NCBI GenBank assembly: GCA_036873135.1
Contig: JAPTYO010000005.1
Span: 16,698,666 to 16,762,665, forward strand
DNA length: 64,000 nt
DNA from: Clarkia xantiana subsp. parviflora
Lineage: Eukaryota > Streptophyta > Magnoliopsida > Myrtales > Onagraceae
Direction of reading: 5' to 3'
Shown: positions 11,365 to 20,556 of the stretch, in pieces
Layout of the letters: each line of letters begins with the position of its first letter
Numbering within the stretch: position 1 is the stretch's first letter
The notes under the pieces: model-generated
What the model saw: the letters and a program-made list of their open reading frames with translations, nothing else
Told to the model about the DNA's origin: nothing
Databases searched by the model: none
Program-made: the position numbers and the translations under genes

Positions 11365-11840
11365 TGGTTCGTCAACAGAAGTTAGGGTGAATATTTCACC
11401 ATTCTCGATGGGATACTTCTTAGGAGAAGTTCAATGCCTTTGACTTCGTCTAGGCTCGTTTATCCCATCTTGAGTCTGAACATTGCTCCCACTCAAAATA
11501 ATGCTTTCTATCAGAGCATCACTCCCACTGGGAACAAGGGTAGTCCTGGAACCTTTGCCTAAAACTTTTCTTGGACGACCTCTAGGTCTCGGAACCAAGT
11601 TGGTTAACCCACTCCCACTGGGAGCAATGGGTAGTTTTGGCATTATTGGATTTTCATCCAGCGGTTCGGCAACGTGATTATTAGGTTCAACTTGTTTCGC
11701 ACCTGCAGCAACAGTGATTTGTGTGGTATGGTTGTGTCCTCCCACTGGATTTACTATGAAAATGTCTCCATCCTCATTTACCATTTTATTCAATTGCGTT
11801 GCTGCCTCAAATCTCCCACTCGAAGTAAGTGGGACCTGAC
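11365..11840 (-). pseudogene. Copia B integrase-RT linker
   Basis: Open from 11793 to 11431: NEDGDIFIVNPVGGHNHTTQ, PSGSGLTNLVPRPRGRPRK, then SGSNVQTQDGINEPRRSQR, followed by the YPIE.GEIFTLTSVDEPVTV block near 11400. It is the same linker as in A and C, with AGTGGGAG Ser-Gly tracts. The frame breaks before RT. The solo LTR sits in its 5' part at 11841; removing it and one target copy restores the same spacing as copia A (2040-2090). Confidence 0.75.
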
Positions 11841-12564
11841 TGTTGGGTTACGATCTTCAGAATGGACCAGTATGTGTAAGTCGAGAGCATATAAGTCGAG
11901 ATCCCCAAAAAAGGTCGACGATTAATCACGCTCAAAATGTCAAAACCATGAAAGATGGTCGACACTAAATATTGGGAAGGTCGACATTCAAGGTCTTCAA
12001 AGTCCGGCGACCAGTAAATCTCCAAACTCATCCTCTTAAGGAAAGAGTCGAGTTGACAGCCATGTATAATTGAAGAAACCTTCCTCTTAAGGAAAGGACA
12101 ACTGGCAACCTGACTTTCCACCTTAGAGGAAACACTTCCTCTTAAAGAAGGGACAGGTGGCGACCTGCTTCAACCGCCAGAAGGAAACCTTCCTAGCTAA
12201 GGAAAGGTGAGTTGGCGACCTGCTTGTCACCTGCTGACACCGACTCTGGACAGAAACCCTACTAAGAGGGTAGCCGCCATTTAAAGTCGGTACATTTCCC
12301 CTATAAATAGGGGAACACTTTCATTATTTACTTACTTGGATTCAGATACTTCGTAAAGTACTTTCTTATATTCCATTGCTGACTTAAGCTTCGGAGTGGA
12401 ATCAGGGGCAGTCCCCACCCCTTTTAAGGTCCTCGCCTTTTATAAAGAACCTAAAGGAAACTAAGTCACCCCGAGGTCGACAAAGACACCTAAAGGAGCT
12501 AACCACAGGCGAGATCTCGAAGTCCATTACCAGAAGTTCAAGCCAGGTCATTTTGATCCCAACA
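11841..12564 (+). mobile_element. Solo LTR inserted in copia B
   Basis: 724 bp from TGTTGGGTTACG to TTTGATCCCAACA. It is flanked by CTGAC (11836-11840) and ATGAC (12565-12569), a 4/5 target duplication. Copia A provides the empty site: removing the insert and one target copy gives a stretch of the same length as A. It contains a TATA box (CTATAAATAGGGG, 12301) in plus orientation with tandem repeats upstream. There is no internal region, so it is a product of recombination between two LTRs. Its family is not otherwise present in the window. Confidence 0.85.
12031..12228 (+). repeat. Palindromic tandem repeats in solo-LTR U3
   Basis: Four units of about 50-55 bp begin at 12031, 12081, 12136 and 12190, each built on CTTCCTCTTAAGGAAAGG..A..TGGCGACCTG. 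The core TTCCT-CTTA-AGGAA is a hairpin/palindrome; in the fourth unit the middle changes to AGCTA but both arms are kept. They lie 75-270 bp upstream of the TATA box, where plant LTR enhancers usually sit. Confidence 0.75.
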
Positions 12565-14097
12565 ATGACTATCATCGTTATCCTGCTCCAATTTCTACAA
12601 GACTTCCCCTGTTATATCTCACCAAGCGTTGAAAATTCGTCTTCTAGGCGTGTAACGTCTCATGTTCGACCACGGCACCATTATTAGAAGCTAATTTAAA
12701 AATGTATCCTCTAAGATTAGTCACCGTACTCTCGGTCCAAATACTTGTTTAATGCGCATGTTAATGTCGTATGATGATAAGAATTAATTCATTATACTTC
12801 CTTTTAGCTTTTATGGCGACGTGTTTGACCGATTTCGTTGATGAAGTGTGTTATTGATGTGAATGTATTGCCAAACTTCTCGCTCAAGGCATTATTGGGA
12901 GAGTCATTTTACCGACATCATCCTTTTCATTGGCTAATTCATCCAAAAGACTCGGTTATCTTTGAACTGTGCATTGGGCTTTCGCCTTATGCGACAGTTT
13001 ATACTTTATGAGTTCGTGGTAGCTTGTGAAGCATAACTCTTTTCATCGTGTAAGCATTCAATGAATTATTCCCAAAAAGAGGGAGGCTAATTAAAAATTT
13101 AATATTAAAACAATTCATCATTAAATTCTTACTTTGAAAACGATGTGTTCCATCTTTCGAGGTACGCTCTATCCCATGTTTTTAAATCGTTTTGTTTCCA
13201 AAACTCAACTTAATTTAATCCAATCGATGTCAAACATGTTCATCATTACATAATTTATCATATAATGGAGTGCTTACAAATAAGAAAGAAATAAATCGGT
13301 TCGCCTTTAGAACTACGCAATCGACGGATATTAATGGTATTTCGATGTTCCGCGATATTTAGATGAATGAGTGTGAGTATTCATGTTTTATCCGACCATC
13401 TTGGTGGATATTTCGGTTTTAACTTCATTTCGGATAGATCCCGATTGATAGGGTCGATTAATTTTGATAAGTATATCTTATTTCAAATCGAATGGAAACT
13501 AATTTATTCAATAATTCTGAATCTTAACCTACCAAAATTCAAAAATTTAAACGAACAAATAGGAAAGCCATCAACAAAAATAATAAGGTTTCTGCTCATA
13601 TAATGAAGTCTCGATGAAGGTAAGATAGACAAGCCGTCACAACCACGTTCAACGTTCTACTGAAAAGAATTCACAAGTTAATTTGATCAGATGTCTTGTA
13701 TCAAATAAAACGTCTTTCAGTTCTATATGTGTGGTAAACGAGGCGTACCTGTTAGGGTACGCGAATCAACGGTGGTTTGCACCGGACCATCGTTTAGAAT
13801 TTTTATTGTTGGGTTTAGCCAAGCATTTCCGAAGACCGTCGAATCTGTCATCAGTTATCTCCGGTTCTTTGAAGGTGGTTCATTCCTCATGGTTGGCTTC
13901 GTACAGATCTACGATTGTCTTAATCGATGTGATCAGACGTGTAAGTCCATTATCGTCAGTAAACCATGATAGAGGAAACATCTTTATTACTTTCGAGCTC
14001 TTGTTCATACGTCTACTTCGTCAACGGGATCATGAGCGGCCATAACACCGTCATCACTGCATAGAATACTATAGTATTCTTCCATAAGGTCTTTTGC
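12565..14097 (-). pseudogene. Copia B decayed gag-integrase body
   Basis: No usable ORF. It aligns in reverse with copia A: 12640-12720 with A 1929-1985 (GTGGTCGAACATGAGAC), and 12990-13160 with A 1390-1550. A and B share this non-coding state over the same stretch, while copia C still codes there. I infer broken gag, protease and integrase. Confidence 0.55.
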
Positions 14098-14493
14098 TTA
14101 AGCGGCCTTTCCTCCCCCATAGCGGAGGCTAATGGAATACCAAAGATACAATGCGCTGCCCTCAATAAACTCCTCCTCTGCTTCATCTGACAGTTTCGAG
14201 TAAATTAATTCTCGTGCTGTCCGATCATTCCTTAAACTTTTATTGCTGTTGTAGGGGTATGGAATTCCACATTCGTCTGTTTCGATCCTTTTTTTCTTTT
14301 GGATTGATTCGATCATCAACATTCGCAGCAATAAGGAGTTTCTCAACACTATATTTCCATTCATCATAATACATTCCATCCAAATTGCGAGGTTCATAGA
14401 AGCGTACTGACCCAGCCACGAAAACTTAAACCATTGATAATCATGCATAATCAGGGAGATAATAACATTTTGAGAAAGAATTACATACATCAT
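14098..14493 (-). pseudogene. Copia B gag N-terminal remnant
   Basis: On the minus strand the sequence ATGTTATTATCTCCCTGATTATG near 14475 matches the gag start of A and lies where gag starts in C. One broken frame encodes an NYDEW-like start followed by KYSVE-LLIAANV, the usual copia Gag entry (NY..W...V...L). A second, out-of-phase frame is open for 131 codons but does not look like Gag. Frameshifts are visible within the first 150 bases. Confidence 0.5.
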
Positions 14494-15411
14494 ATTTCAA
14501 TTAAGATGGAATACGACAAATAATGATTCATCAGCCATTTAAACGAACAGACGACAGTAAACCGAGGGAAGGGGGTTCGTGAAAGAGTTCAGATTACCGT
14601 CGTTTTCAATCCAATAGATCTGTCTCTTAAAAAAAACGTTTTTATTCGAAAATTACCGGAACGAGAACTTTGAAATAAGCATACCCGATCTTGGCTTTCC
14701 CAAGGCCCTTTTGTATTTAAAAATGTTCCGATGAACTTACGCATGCCTATATAATTCTACATCACTAGTAAATTATCATAGCAAGCCAAAAATTCATCAA
14801 TCAAACCATACATCATGCATACGCGCCATGCGTTTAATGTTCCGTGGAACTCATGCTAGCATATATAATTATACCTTTCAAGTAAACTATCACATGCAGC
14901 TACATCCTCAACATTCAGGCATACGTGTCATACGTGAACACTTCCACATCAATCATGCATATTTGGCGATTGGCTTTTGTTTTTAAAACCTTTAAAATAT
15001 TAGGGGCTGGCTTGCAATTCATGATTACAATTAATCATCTGGGTTTCTAGACATGAATCCGAGGCAATCACAACCATCACAGCATGTTTGTCCTAATGCA
15101 CAAACAATATATTTAACCATGGCTCCACCCCCAACATCCAGTTAGATTGACATAGACAAGACAACAATTCTAATTAATATATGTGATAAAAAGTAAACTA
15201 TTGCAATTCAGCCCTCTAATTAATCCAGTTCCTGAATCATGCATTTCCGAGATCCATCCCCATAATCGAAACTAGGCATTAAGGTTTAATAAAAAAAACA
15301 TGAAATTTTTAAACCTTCGAGCACTGTGTAGACTATTTAAAGTTAAAAACATTTGGATTTTAAAACTTGACCATCCTATTTTATTAATTGATTTGAATTC
15401 GATTTTCAAAT

Positions 15412-15560
15412 ATCCGGTTCGGTCTAATCAATTTCGGTCCGGTCCGGTTCGGTCCAGAAAATCCGGTTCGGTCCGGTTTTTCAAAATCTGGTTCGGTCCG
15501 AACCGGTCCAATAAAATAGGGTTCAGTTCAATCACTCAAAACCGGTTCGGTTAGGTTCAC
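15412..15560 (-). repeat. CCGGTTCGGTC-type short repeats
   Basis: Imperfect tandem 10-12 bp repeats (GGTTCGGTCCGGTTCGGTCC and variants) in the copia B leader. A more eroded version lies at 53100-53250 in copia C, so the repeat was present in the common leader. Confidence 0.8.
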
Positions 15561-15892
15561 TTAGTTACCCTGGTTCAACCCAACCCGGCTATGTCGAACC
15601 GATTAAGAAAATCTGGTTTGGTTTTATTCCTATCAAGTTTAGCAAATTGGAGCGGCCCATTAATTACACAACGATTGGGCCGAAATTATCTTACGGGCTA
15701 AATAGAGTTATAAAGTCCACTAAAAATTTAACTTAGCCTCCAAGAATTATTAACTATACAAAATAATTTCCAATATTGCAAATATGTATATATATTTCGG
15801 CATACATCTATATATATATATTTACTGTCAAGATTATATCTATAAGATGTAAAACAATCAACAATATATATACATATATATAAATTTCGGCA

Positions 15893-15895
<3 letters not shown>

Positions 15896-15975
<80 letters not shown>
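15896..15975. repeat. (AT)n microsatellite
   Basis: About 40 uninterrupted AT dinucleotides inside the copia B leader; shorter TATATA runs lie around 15785-15890. The long Tyr/Ile reading frame through it is an artefact. Confidence 0.97.
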
Positions 15976-15983
<8 letters not shown>

Positions 15984-16551
15984 TTATTTATTGTAAATAT
16001 ATTTAATAGGGAAACAAACATTTGACAATATATTTTCTTAATCTTTTAGGTAACTAAATCTATCAATAATATCTTTAGTCCCTATAATTTAGCTAGATAT
16101 ATTGATAGTTATACATATCTATATATTTAATGTGAACCTATCCATATATTTCCAATAATTGATATATTGTTACCTTTAATAAAAATTAAGATATGGTAAA
16201 CAATATTATCACCTATTTCGGCTGAAATACACATTACTTGGGTCCTAAGAAATAAAAAATTTTTACCTTGTTAATTTACCTAGGGTTCGGCCGAAACACA
16301 TAATTGGAGACAAGTGGTCAAATTTCAAGATCAAATTTTAATAAGATCTACAATCCAATGCTTGATTTTGATTAAAATCTCATTTTTCTTGAAGATCATG
16401 AACATCAAATTTTTCTAAGAACGTCATGAAAATTTCAGCCCTAACAATTGTAAATATCGGAAATTTTAAATTTTCATTCTTTAAAATTTCTGCCATCACC
16501 TTTATAAAAATCAAGAACACCAATTTATCAAAATAAAAAAATTCTAACACA

Positions 16552-16564
16552 GGCTCTAATACCA
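16552..16564 (-). promoter_or_regulatory. Copia B primer binding site
   Basis: On the minus strand TGGTATTAGAGCC follows the LTR end CCAACA after one base. It differs by one base from TGGTATCAGAGC, the standard copia site for initiator tRNA-Met. Confidence 0.85.
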
Positions 16565-16565
16565 C

Positions 16566-17166
16566 TGTTGGATTACGGGGCAGATTACTACGGAGACTTA
16601 AACACAGGTACATGCCAGTAATCAGAATTACGCAGCGAAAGATGTGCACATACCTTAAAGCCTTTCAGTAATCCCCGAGGATCCTGCTGAGGGAGTTCAC
16701 GACCCACCGGACGGAACTCGTAGAATTTCTTGTTAAGGAAGTCCTATTCGGTATAGTCTCCACAGCAAAACTTCTGATCGATTCATGGCAGGGACGGATC
16801 TCCGGAGTATTTTGCTCCAAGCAAATTGGCACGCCCTTGGTGTAGGAATATGGTTCGGCCGAAACTAGTATTAGGGAGGAGGTTTTTTTTCTCAAATCAC
16901 AAATTAGGAGGAATTATGAATTACCCTTTAGAGAACCCTAACACCCCTTATTTATAGAAGAAGCAAATTGGACAAAAGTCCACTTTGTCCCTATCACATA
17001 GTTTCGGCCGGCCATGTATAAGGGAGGCCCAATATTTGGGCCTCTCATGTCAATTGAGATTTGGGTCAAGCCCAATTACCTTAATGTGACATTTACCCAA
17101 TTTCTTAGGTAAAATATTCATATTAATGGACTTTTAATTACGACGCCCAATCTCCATATGCTAACA
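16566..17166 (-). repeat. Copia B 5' LTR
   Basis: 601 bp; on the minus strand it begins TGTTAGCATATGGAG and ends CGTAATCCAACA. A minus-strand TATA box (plus TTATTTATAG, 16949-16958) lies mid-LTR. It is homologous to the A and C LTRs. Flanking bases CTAGT (17167-17171) are the expected target copy inside gypsy I; the partner was lost with the 3' end. Confidence 0.87.
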
Positions 17167-17936
17167 CTAGTATCCCGTTATACGCGCCTAGTTCTTCCAT
17201 CACAACGAATGTTACCTTTAGCTGGAGCTACTTCCATCTTACCTGAAGGGTTATTATTCCAAGAGGATATGCAGTTGCCTCTGTAAAACCCACCATCAGA
17301 AAGTTTACAAGCTTGAGGTCCCGTTTTTTCCTTTCGATTTCCTTTCACCAAATCGATATGAAGAATGTCTGAGGAACTACCCCCGTCCACCAACATTCTT
17401 TTCACATCGTATTCGACAATGTCCGTTGTGATAACTAACGCGTCATCATGTGGGTATACCACATACTTTAGATCCTCGTCTGAAAAGGTTATCTTCATGT
17501 CCTCAACTGGCCTTCGGCGATTTCCAAATACGGGCATCTCATTCATTTGGGCTATATATACCTCTCTTAAGTTGAAAATTACTCCACTCGCTGCCATGCC
17601 ACCATGGATGACATTGATAGTTACTTTTCTATTTGGTGGGGGTGGGAAGTCCTCCATCTTTTCTTTCCCCTTTCCTCTCGCAATTGGTCTTGGTAGGGGA
17701 CTTCTTTCTCTCTTTCTTTCATCTTTAACAAAGTGCTTTAGCCCCTCTTAGAGGTAATTCTCTATATCGCGTTGTAGATGGAAACAATTATCAGTGTAGT
17801 GCCCACTGACATCATGGTACTCACACCATTCTTCCATATTGTTTCCCATTCTTCATTTCCTTTTTTTCGTTGGAGGAGTCCATAACTTGAGTCTCTTCAT
17901 TTCTTGCAGTATTACTGAGGCCTTCGTTGTGGGGGG

Positions 17937-17972
<36 letters not shown>

Positions 17973-18210
17973 GAAAACTATGTTGTGGATGCTTTGGGGG
18001 TCTTGTTTGTTCTCTGGCCCTTGGCCCTCCTTGTGGCATCCACGCCTTCCTTCTAGGTGGCTATTGCGCTTGTTGTGGCTTTCCCTTTACTTGCTTGTTG
18101 TTGTCTGGTGTAGGGACTTCATTTCCCTTTTTTCGATTTGATCATGAACGTTCCAAATCGATATACGCCTTGACCCTTTCAGCCAGCTCCTCCAATGAGT
18201 TGATTGGTAA
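17167..18210 (-). pseudogene. Element I gag C-terminus and protease start
   Basis: Minus-strand reading from 18210: NSLEELAERVKAYIDLER (end of capsid), a Pro-rich stretch at the poly-G run, WCEYHDVSGHYTDNC (CHHC motif C-x2-H-x4-H-x4-C, about 17830-17785), then NVIHGGMAASG, YPHDDALVITTDI and VDGGSSSDIL (protease active-site DGGSS, about 17375). It breaks up near 17330 and ends at copia B in what would be the AYNGILGR motif. Several frameshifts and stops; not functional. Confidence 0.82.
17934..17971. repeat. Poly-G run (about 33 G)
   Basis: GGGGGGCGGG followed by an uninterrupted G run inside decayed gag of element I. On the coding strand it gives a poly-proline stretch that is only mononucleotide slippage. 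Confidence 0.95.
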
Positions 18211-19046
18211 TGTTAAGTTATGAAATCTAGGTCAACTGGTCGTCGACTTTGATCTCACTCCTTACGGGGGATGTGTGTGATCCGGTCTTCTCGAGTCGCC
18301 TTGCCTTTGCCTATGTCCTTCTTCCTTTCCTTCTTCCCTTGGTTCCTTCTCTTCTTTTCTCCCTTTGCCCTGCAAAAGGGGCAGTACCAGACACGGAGGG
18401 GGGGGGGGGGGTGGTGCCTGGTGAACCCTCTCCGATGCCTAAGTCAGAACTATACTTCTAGAGAGATAAAGCTAGAGAGATGTCAGAGCTAAAATGTCTA
18501 AATGGCCAAGATGTTCAAATGAGTTGTGAAGGTGGGGTATTTATAGGCAACGGTGTCATTAAGGTGGCTTAATGACATCGTTAGCCTTTAAACATAATTA
18601 ATTAACCTTTAAGCACATAATTAAGACCTTAGGATTCGGAGGAGGTAGGCGGAATGGACCAAGCATGGGAGTCCGAAGGTGGTGTCGGGGCCCTTGGGGG
18701 GGAGGAATCCGACCCCCAAGGGTAGGGGTTGGGTGAGGGCACCCAACCCCTCCTAGGGAGGGTGGGGTTGGCCAACCCCATCCCTCCTAGGAGGGATCGG
18801 GTTGGCCGACCCGATCTCTCCTAGGGGAGGTCGGCTGACCCGATCTCCCCTAGGGGAGGTCGGGTGTGGCCACCCAACCTCACCTAGGTGAGTTTGTCCC
18901 TGCCGGACGGGCGCTTCGGCCCCGTCCGCGCCGTCGATGTTCTCGCGAAGTGTCCGGGTTGAAGTTTCGATTTGCAATTATAAATGGGACGATAAAAATA
19001 CAACGGTTCGGAAGTCAACGGGTTCAAATTGGGCGTATATCCATCA
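18211..19046 (-). repeat. Gypsy H 3' LTR
   Basis: 836 bp, plus-strand TGTTAAGTTATG to TATATCCATCA. Minus-strand TATA box at plus 18538-18546 (GTATTTATAGG). It nearly matches 27666-28502; visible differences include GTCGAC/GTCGGC at 18241, poly-G length at 18399-18412, and one palindrome module near 18820-18845. Confidence 0.93.
18731..18896 (-). repeat. CCTAGG-centred palindromic modules in H LTR
   Basis: Five consecutive modules centred on CCTAGG or CCTAGGG, with inverted flanks such as GATCTCT-CCTAGG-AGAGATC and GGTTGGCC-AACC. They lie 190-360 bp upstream (minus strand) of the TATA box. The second LTR has the same set (28176-28352) with one module in a different state. Confidence 0.8.
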
Positions 19047-19060
19047 CATGCCCCCGAGTC
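19047..19060 (-). promoter_or_regulatory. Gypsy H polypurine tract
   Basis: Minus-strand GACTCGGGGGCATG directly before the LTR start TGATGG; primer for second-strand synthesis. Confidence 0.75.
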
Positions 19061-20556
19061 AACCAATGGCCTAACCCTTGATTGACTCTATTTTAGGATG
19101 GTATGACACGCGCAATTTGAAACCGGGGTTTTACCTTCTTTGTCTGGATGCCTGCTTACCCATGGATGCGTGCCTCTGACTCTGCCCCCCTGTCTAATGA
19201 GATAGAGGAATTGTAAACGTCAGAGTAGCACGGACGTGTGCCTAGGCACGCGTCCGTCTGAGGTGGGAGTAATAAACTTATCTCTGCTATAGATGCATAC
19301 TCAAAAAATACAAACTTGCACAGGGGTGTGATACGAATGCAACTAAATGACTTACGCTTCAATTTCATGCCGGGATTCCATCTAAATGAGGAGAAATTTT
19401 AATTTTGGCCAAAAATTTTCCTAAGTATGGAATGCTCAAAAATAAAACTATCTTGATAATTTTTCTAAGTATGGGAATATACTTAGCTATAGGTGAAAGG
19501 GATAAAAATGATGGTTTTTCCTTGGCCCTTAGATTTTATTTAAGGCTAGATGGATGGTGGTGATTAAAACCCTCTAAAAAACCCTATCATCCTTTTAACA
19601 TAAAAGAGGAGAGTTAGAAAAATACCTCCAAGAGTCACCATAGCCACCATCTTCCTTTTTTCACTCACCCTTGGAGAGCAAGGCAAGTTTGAGAGCACCC
19701 CCAAGGTTAGGGCCGGCCAAAATTCCGGTGGGCACCTGAAATTCCGGCCAGCATCTTGATTGGGACGGCGACGAGGAAAACAAAACCAGCCGGAGACGAG
19801 GGCTCGACTTCAGGCGGACAGCGGCAGCCGGCGGTGCTGGGTACGGCGGAGGCGACAGAGGCCGTTGTTCACGACGGCGAGGAGGTCCACCACTTCGACG
19901 GACGGCCACGGCAGCGGGACGGGCGGGGACGGACGTGGCTCGACTCCGGCGGCGGAAGAATCGAAGCTCTGGTGGCGAAAAAATCACAGCTCCGGCGAGG
20001 GGGGTGATTCCGGCCAGCTTCACAATTTAAAATCCGAACCCGTTTATCACATCGGGTCGGGCTTTCCGAAGGTCCACTCTTTTCCTTTTCATTACCGCGT
20101 AAAACGTTGATTTTTGAATCGTTGATATTTGATTGCCGATGCTTGATTGCCGATGTTTGATTGCCGAAATTTAATTGAATGTGGGATTGCCGTAGATAGC
20201 CGTTGGTAGTTGTGGGTTTTGGAAAAAATGTTTGCCGGTCGTCCGGATATGGTTTTTTGTCCGATTGGGCTATCCCGGTCTTGAATTTGATATTGTACCG
20301 CCGTTGGTGTATTAATCCTTGTTGGGGGGTATAATGGTAACTTTTTCCAAGACCCGACCTTAGGCTCGGATAAAATTATTTGACTTGGTTGTTGTGGTGT
20401 CTTTGGTTCATGTTGACTATCTTTGCCGGGTGTCGGAGTGTTTCCGGTTCTTCGGAAATTTTCCTTATCTTGATATTTGTCGTGTCGTGGCAGGTACTAT
20501 ACTCCTGGTGGTGTCCGCGTACGCAGACTCTTCAGAGACGTCGTATTCTCCGAAGG
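19061..20556 (+). other. Leader and promoter region of H antisense gene
   Basis: 1.5 kb between the polypurine tract and the antisense start codon. A weak TATA-like AACATAAAAGAGG lies near 19597, followed by a purine/pyrimidine leader and a GC-rich stretch (19700-20010) coding nothing recognisable. A probable leader-intron acceptor GTGGCAG ends at 20493, 63 bases before the ATG; F has TTTCCAG at 32556, 57 bases before its ATG. The transcript start is not determined. Confidence 0.45.

Larger units (their letters stand above)
14494..16551 (-). other. Copia B untranslated leader
   Basis: About 2 kb between primer site and gag, AT-rich and non-coding, aligned with copia C 52451-54203 (shared GCCAAGATCGGGTAT, GAAACCAGGTT, and the AACCGGTTTTGAGTGAT block). 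It contains CGGTTCGGTCC repeats (15412-15560) and an (AT)n run (15896-15975). A leader this long is unusual for copia and is common to both copies. Confidence 0.65.
10218..17166 (-). mobile_element. Copia B, 3' end deleted
   Basis: Ty1/copia element on the minus strand. It has an intact-looking 5' LTR (16566-17166), primer site, about 2 kb leader, decayed gag/integrase, linker, RT and part of RNase H. It stops at 10217 inside RNase H just after DPDDRKSTT; the rest of RNase H and the 3' LTR are missing. At its 5' edge it interrupts the protease of gypsy I (17167 onward). A later deletion therefore removed its 3' end together with the downstream part of its host. A solo LTR is inserted at 11841-12564. 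Confidence 0.85.

Noticed and set aside
15728..16021. Tyr/Ile-rich ORF on minus strand
   Set aside because: It is a translation of the (AT)n microsatellite.
17821..18141. Poly-Pro and poly-Gly ORFs on both strands
   Set aside because: Produced by the poly-G run in decayed gag of element I; the minus-strand frame is partly true Gag but not an independent gene.
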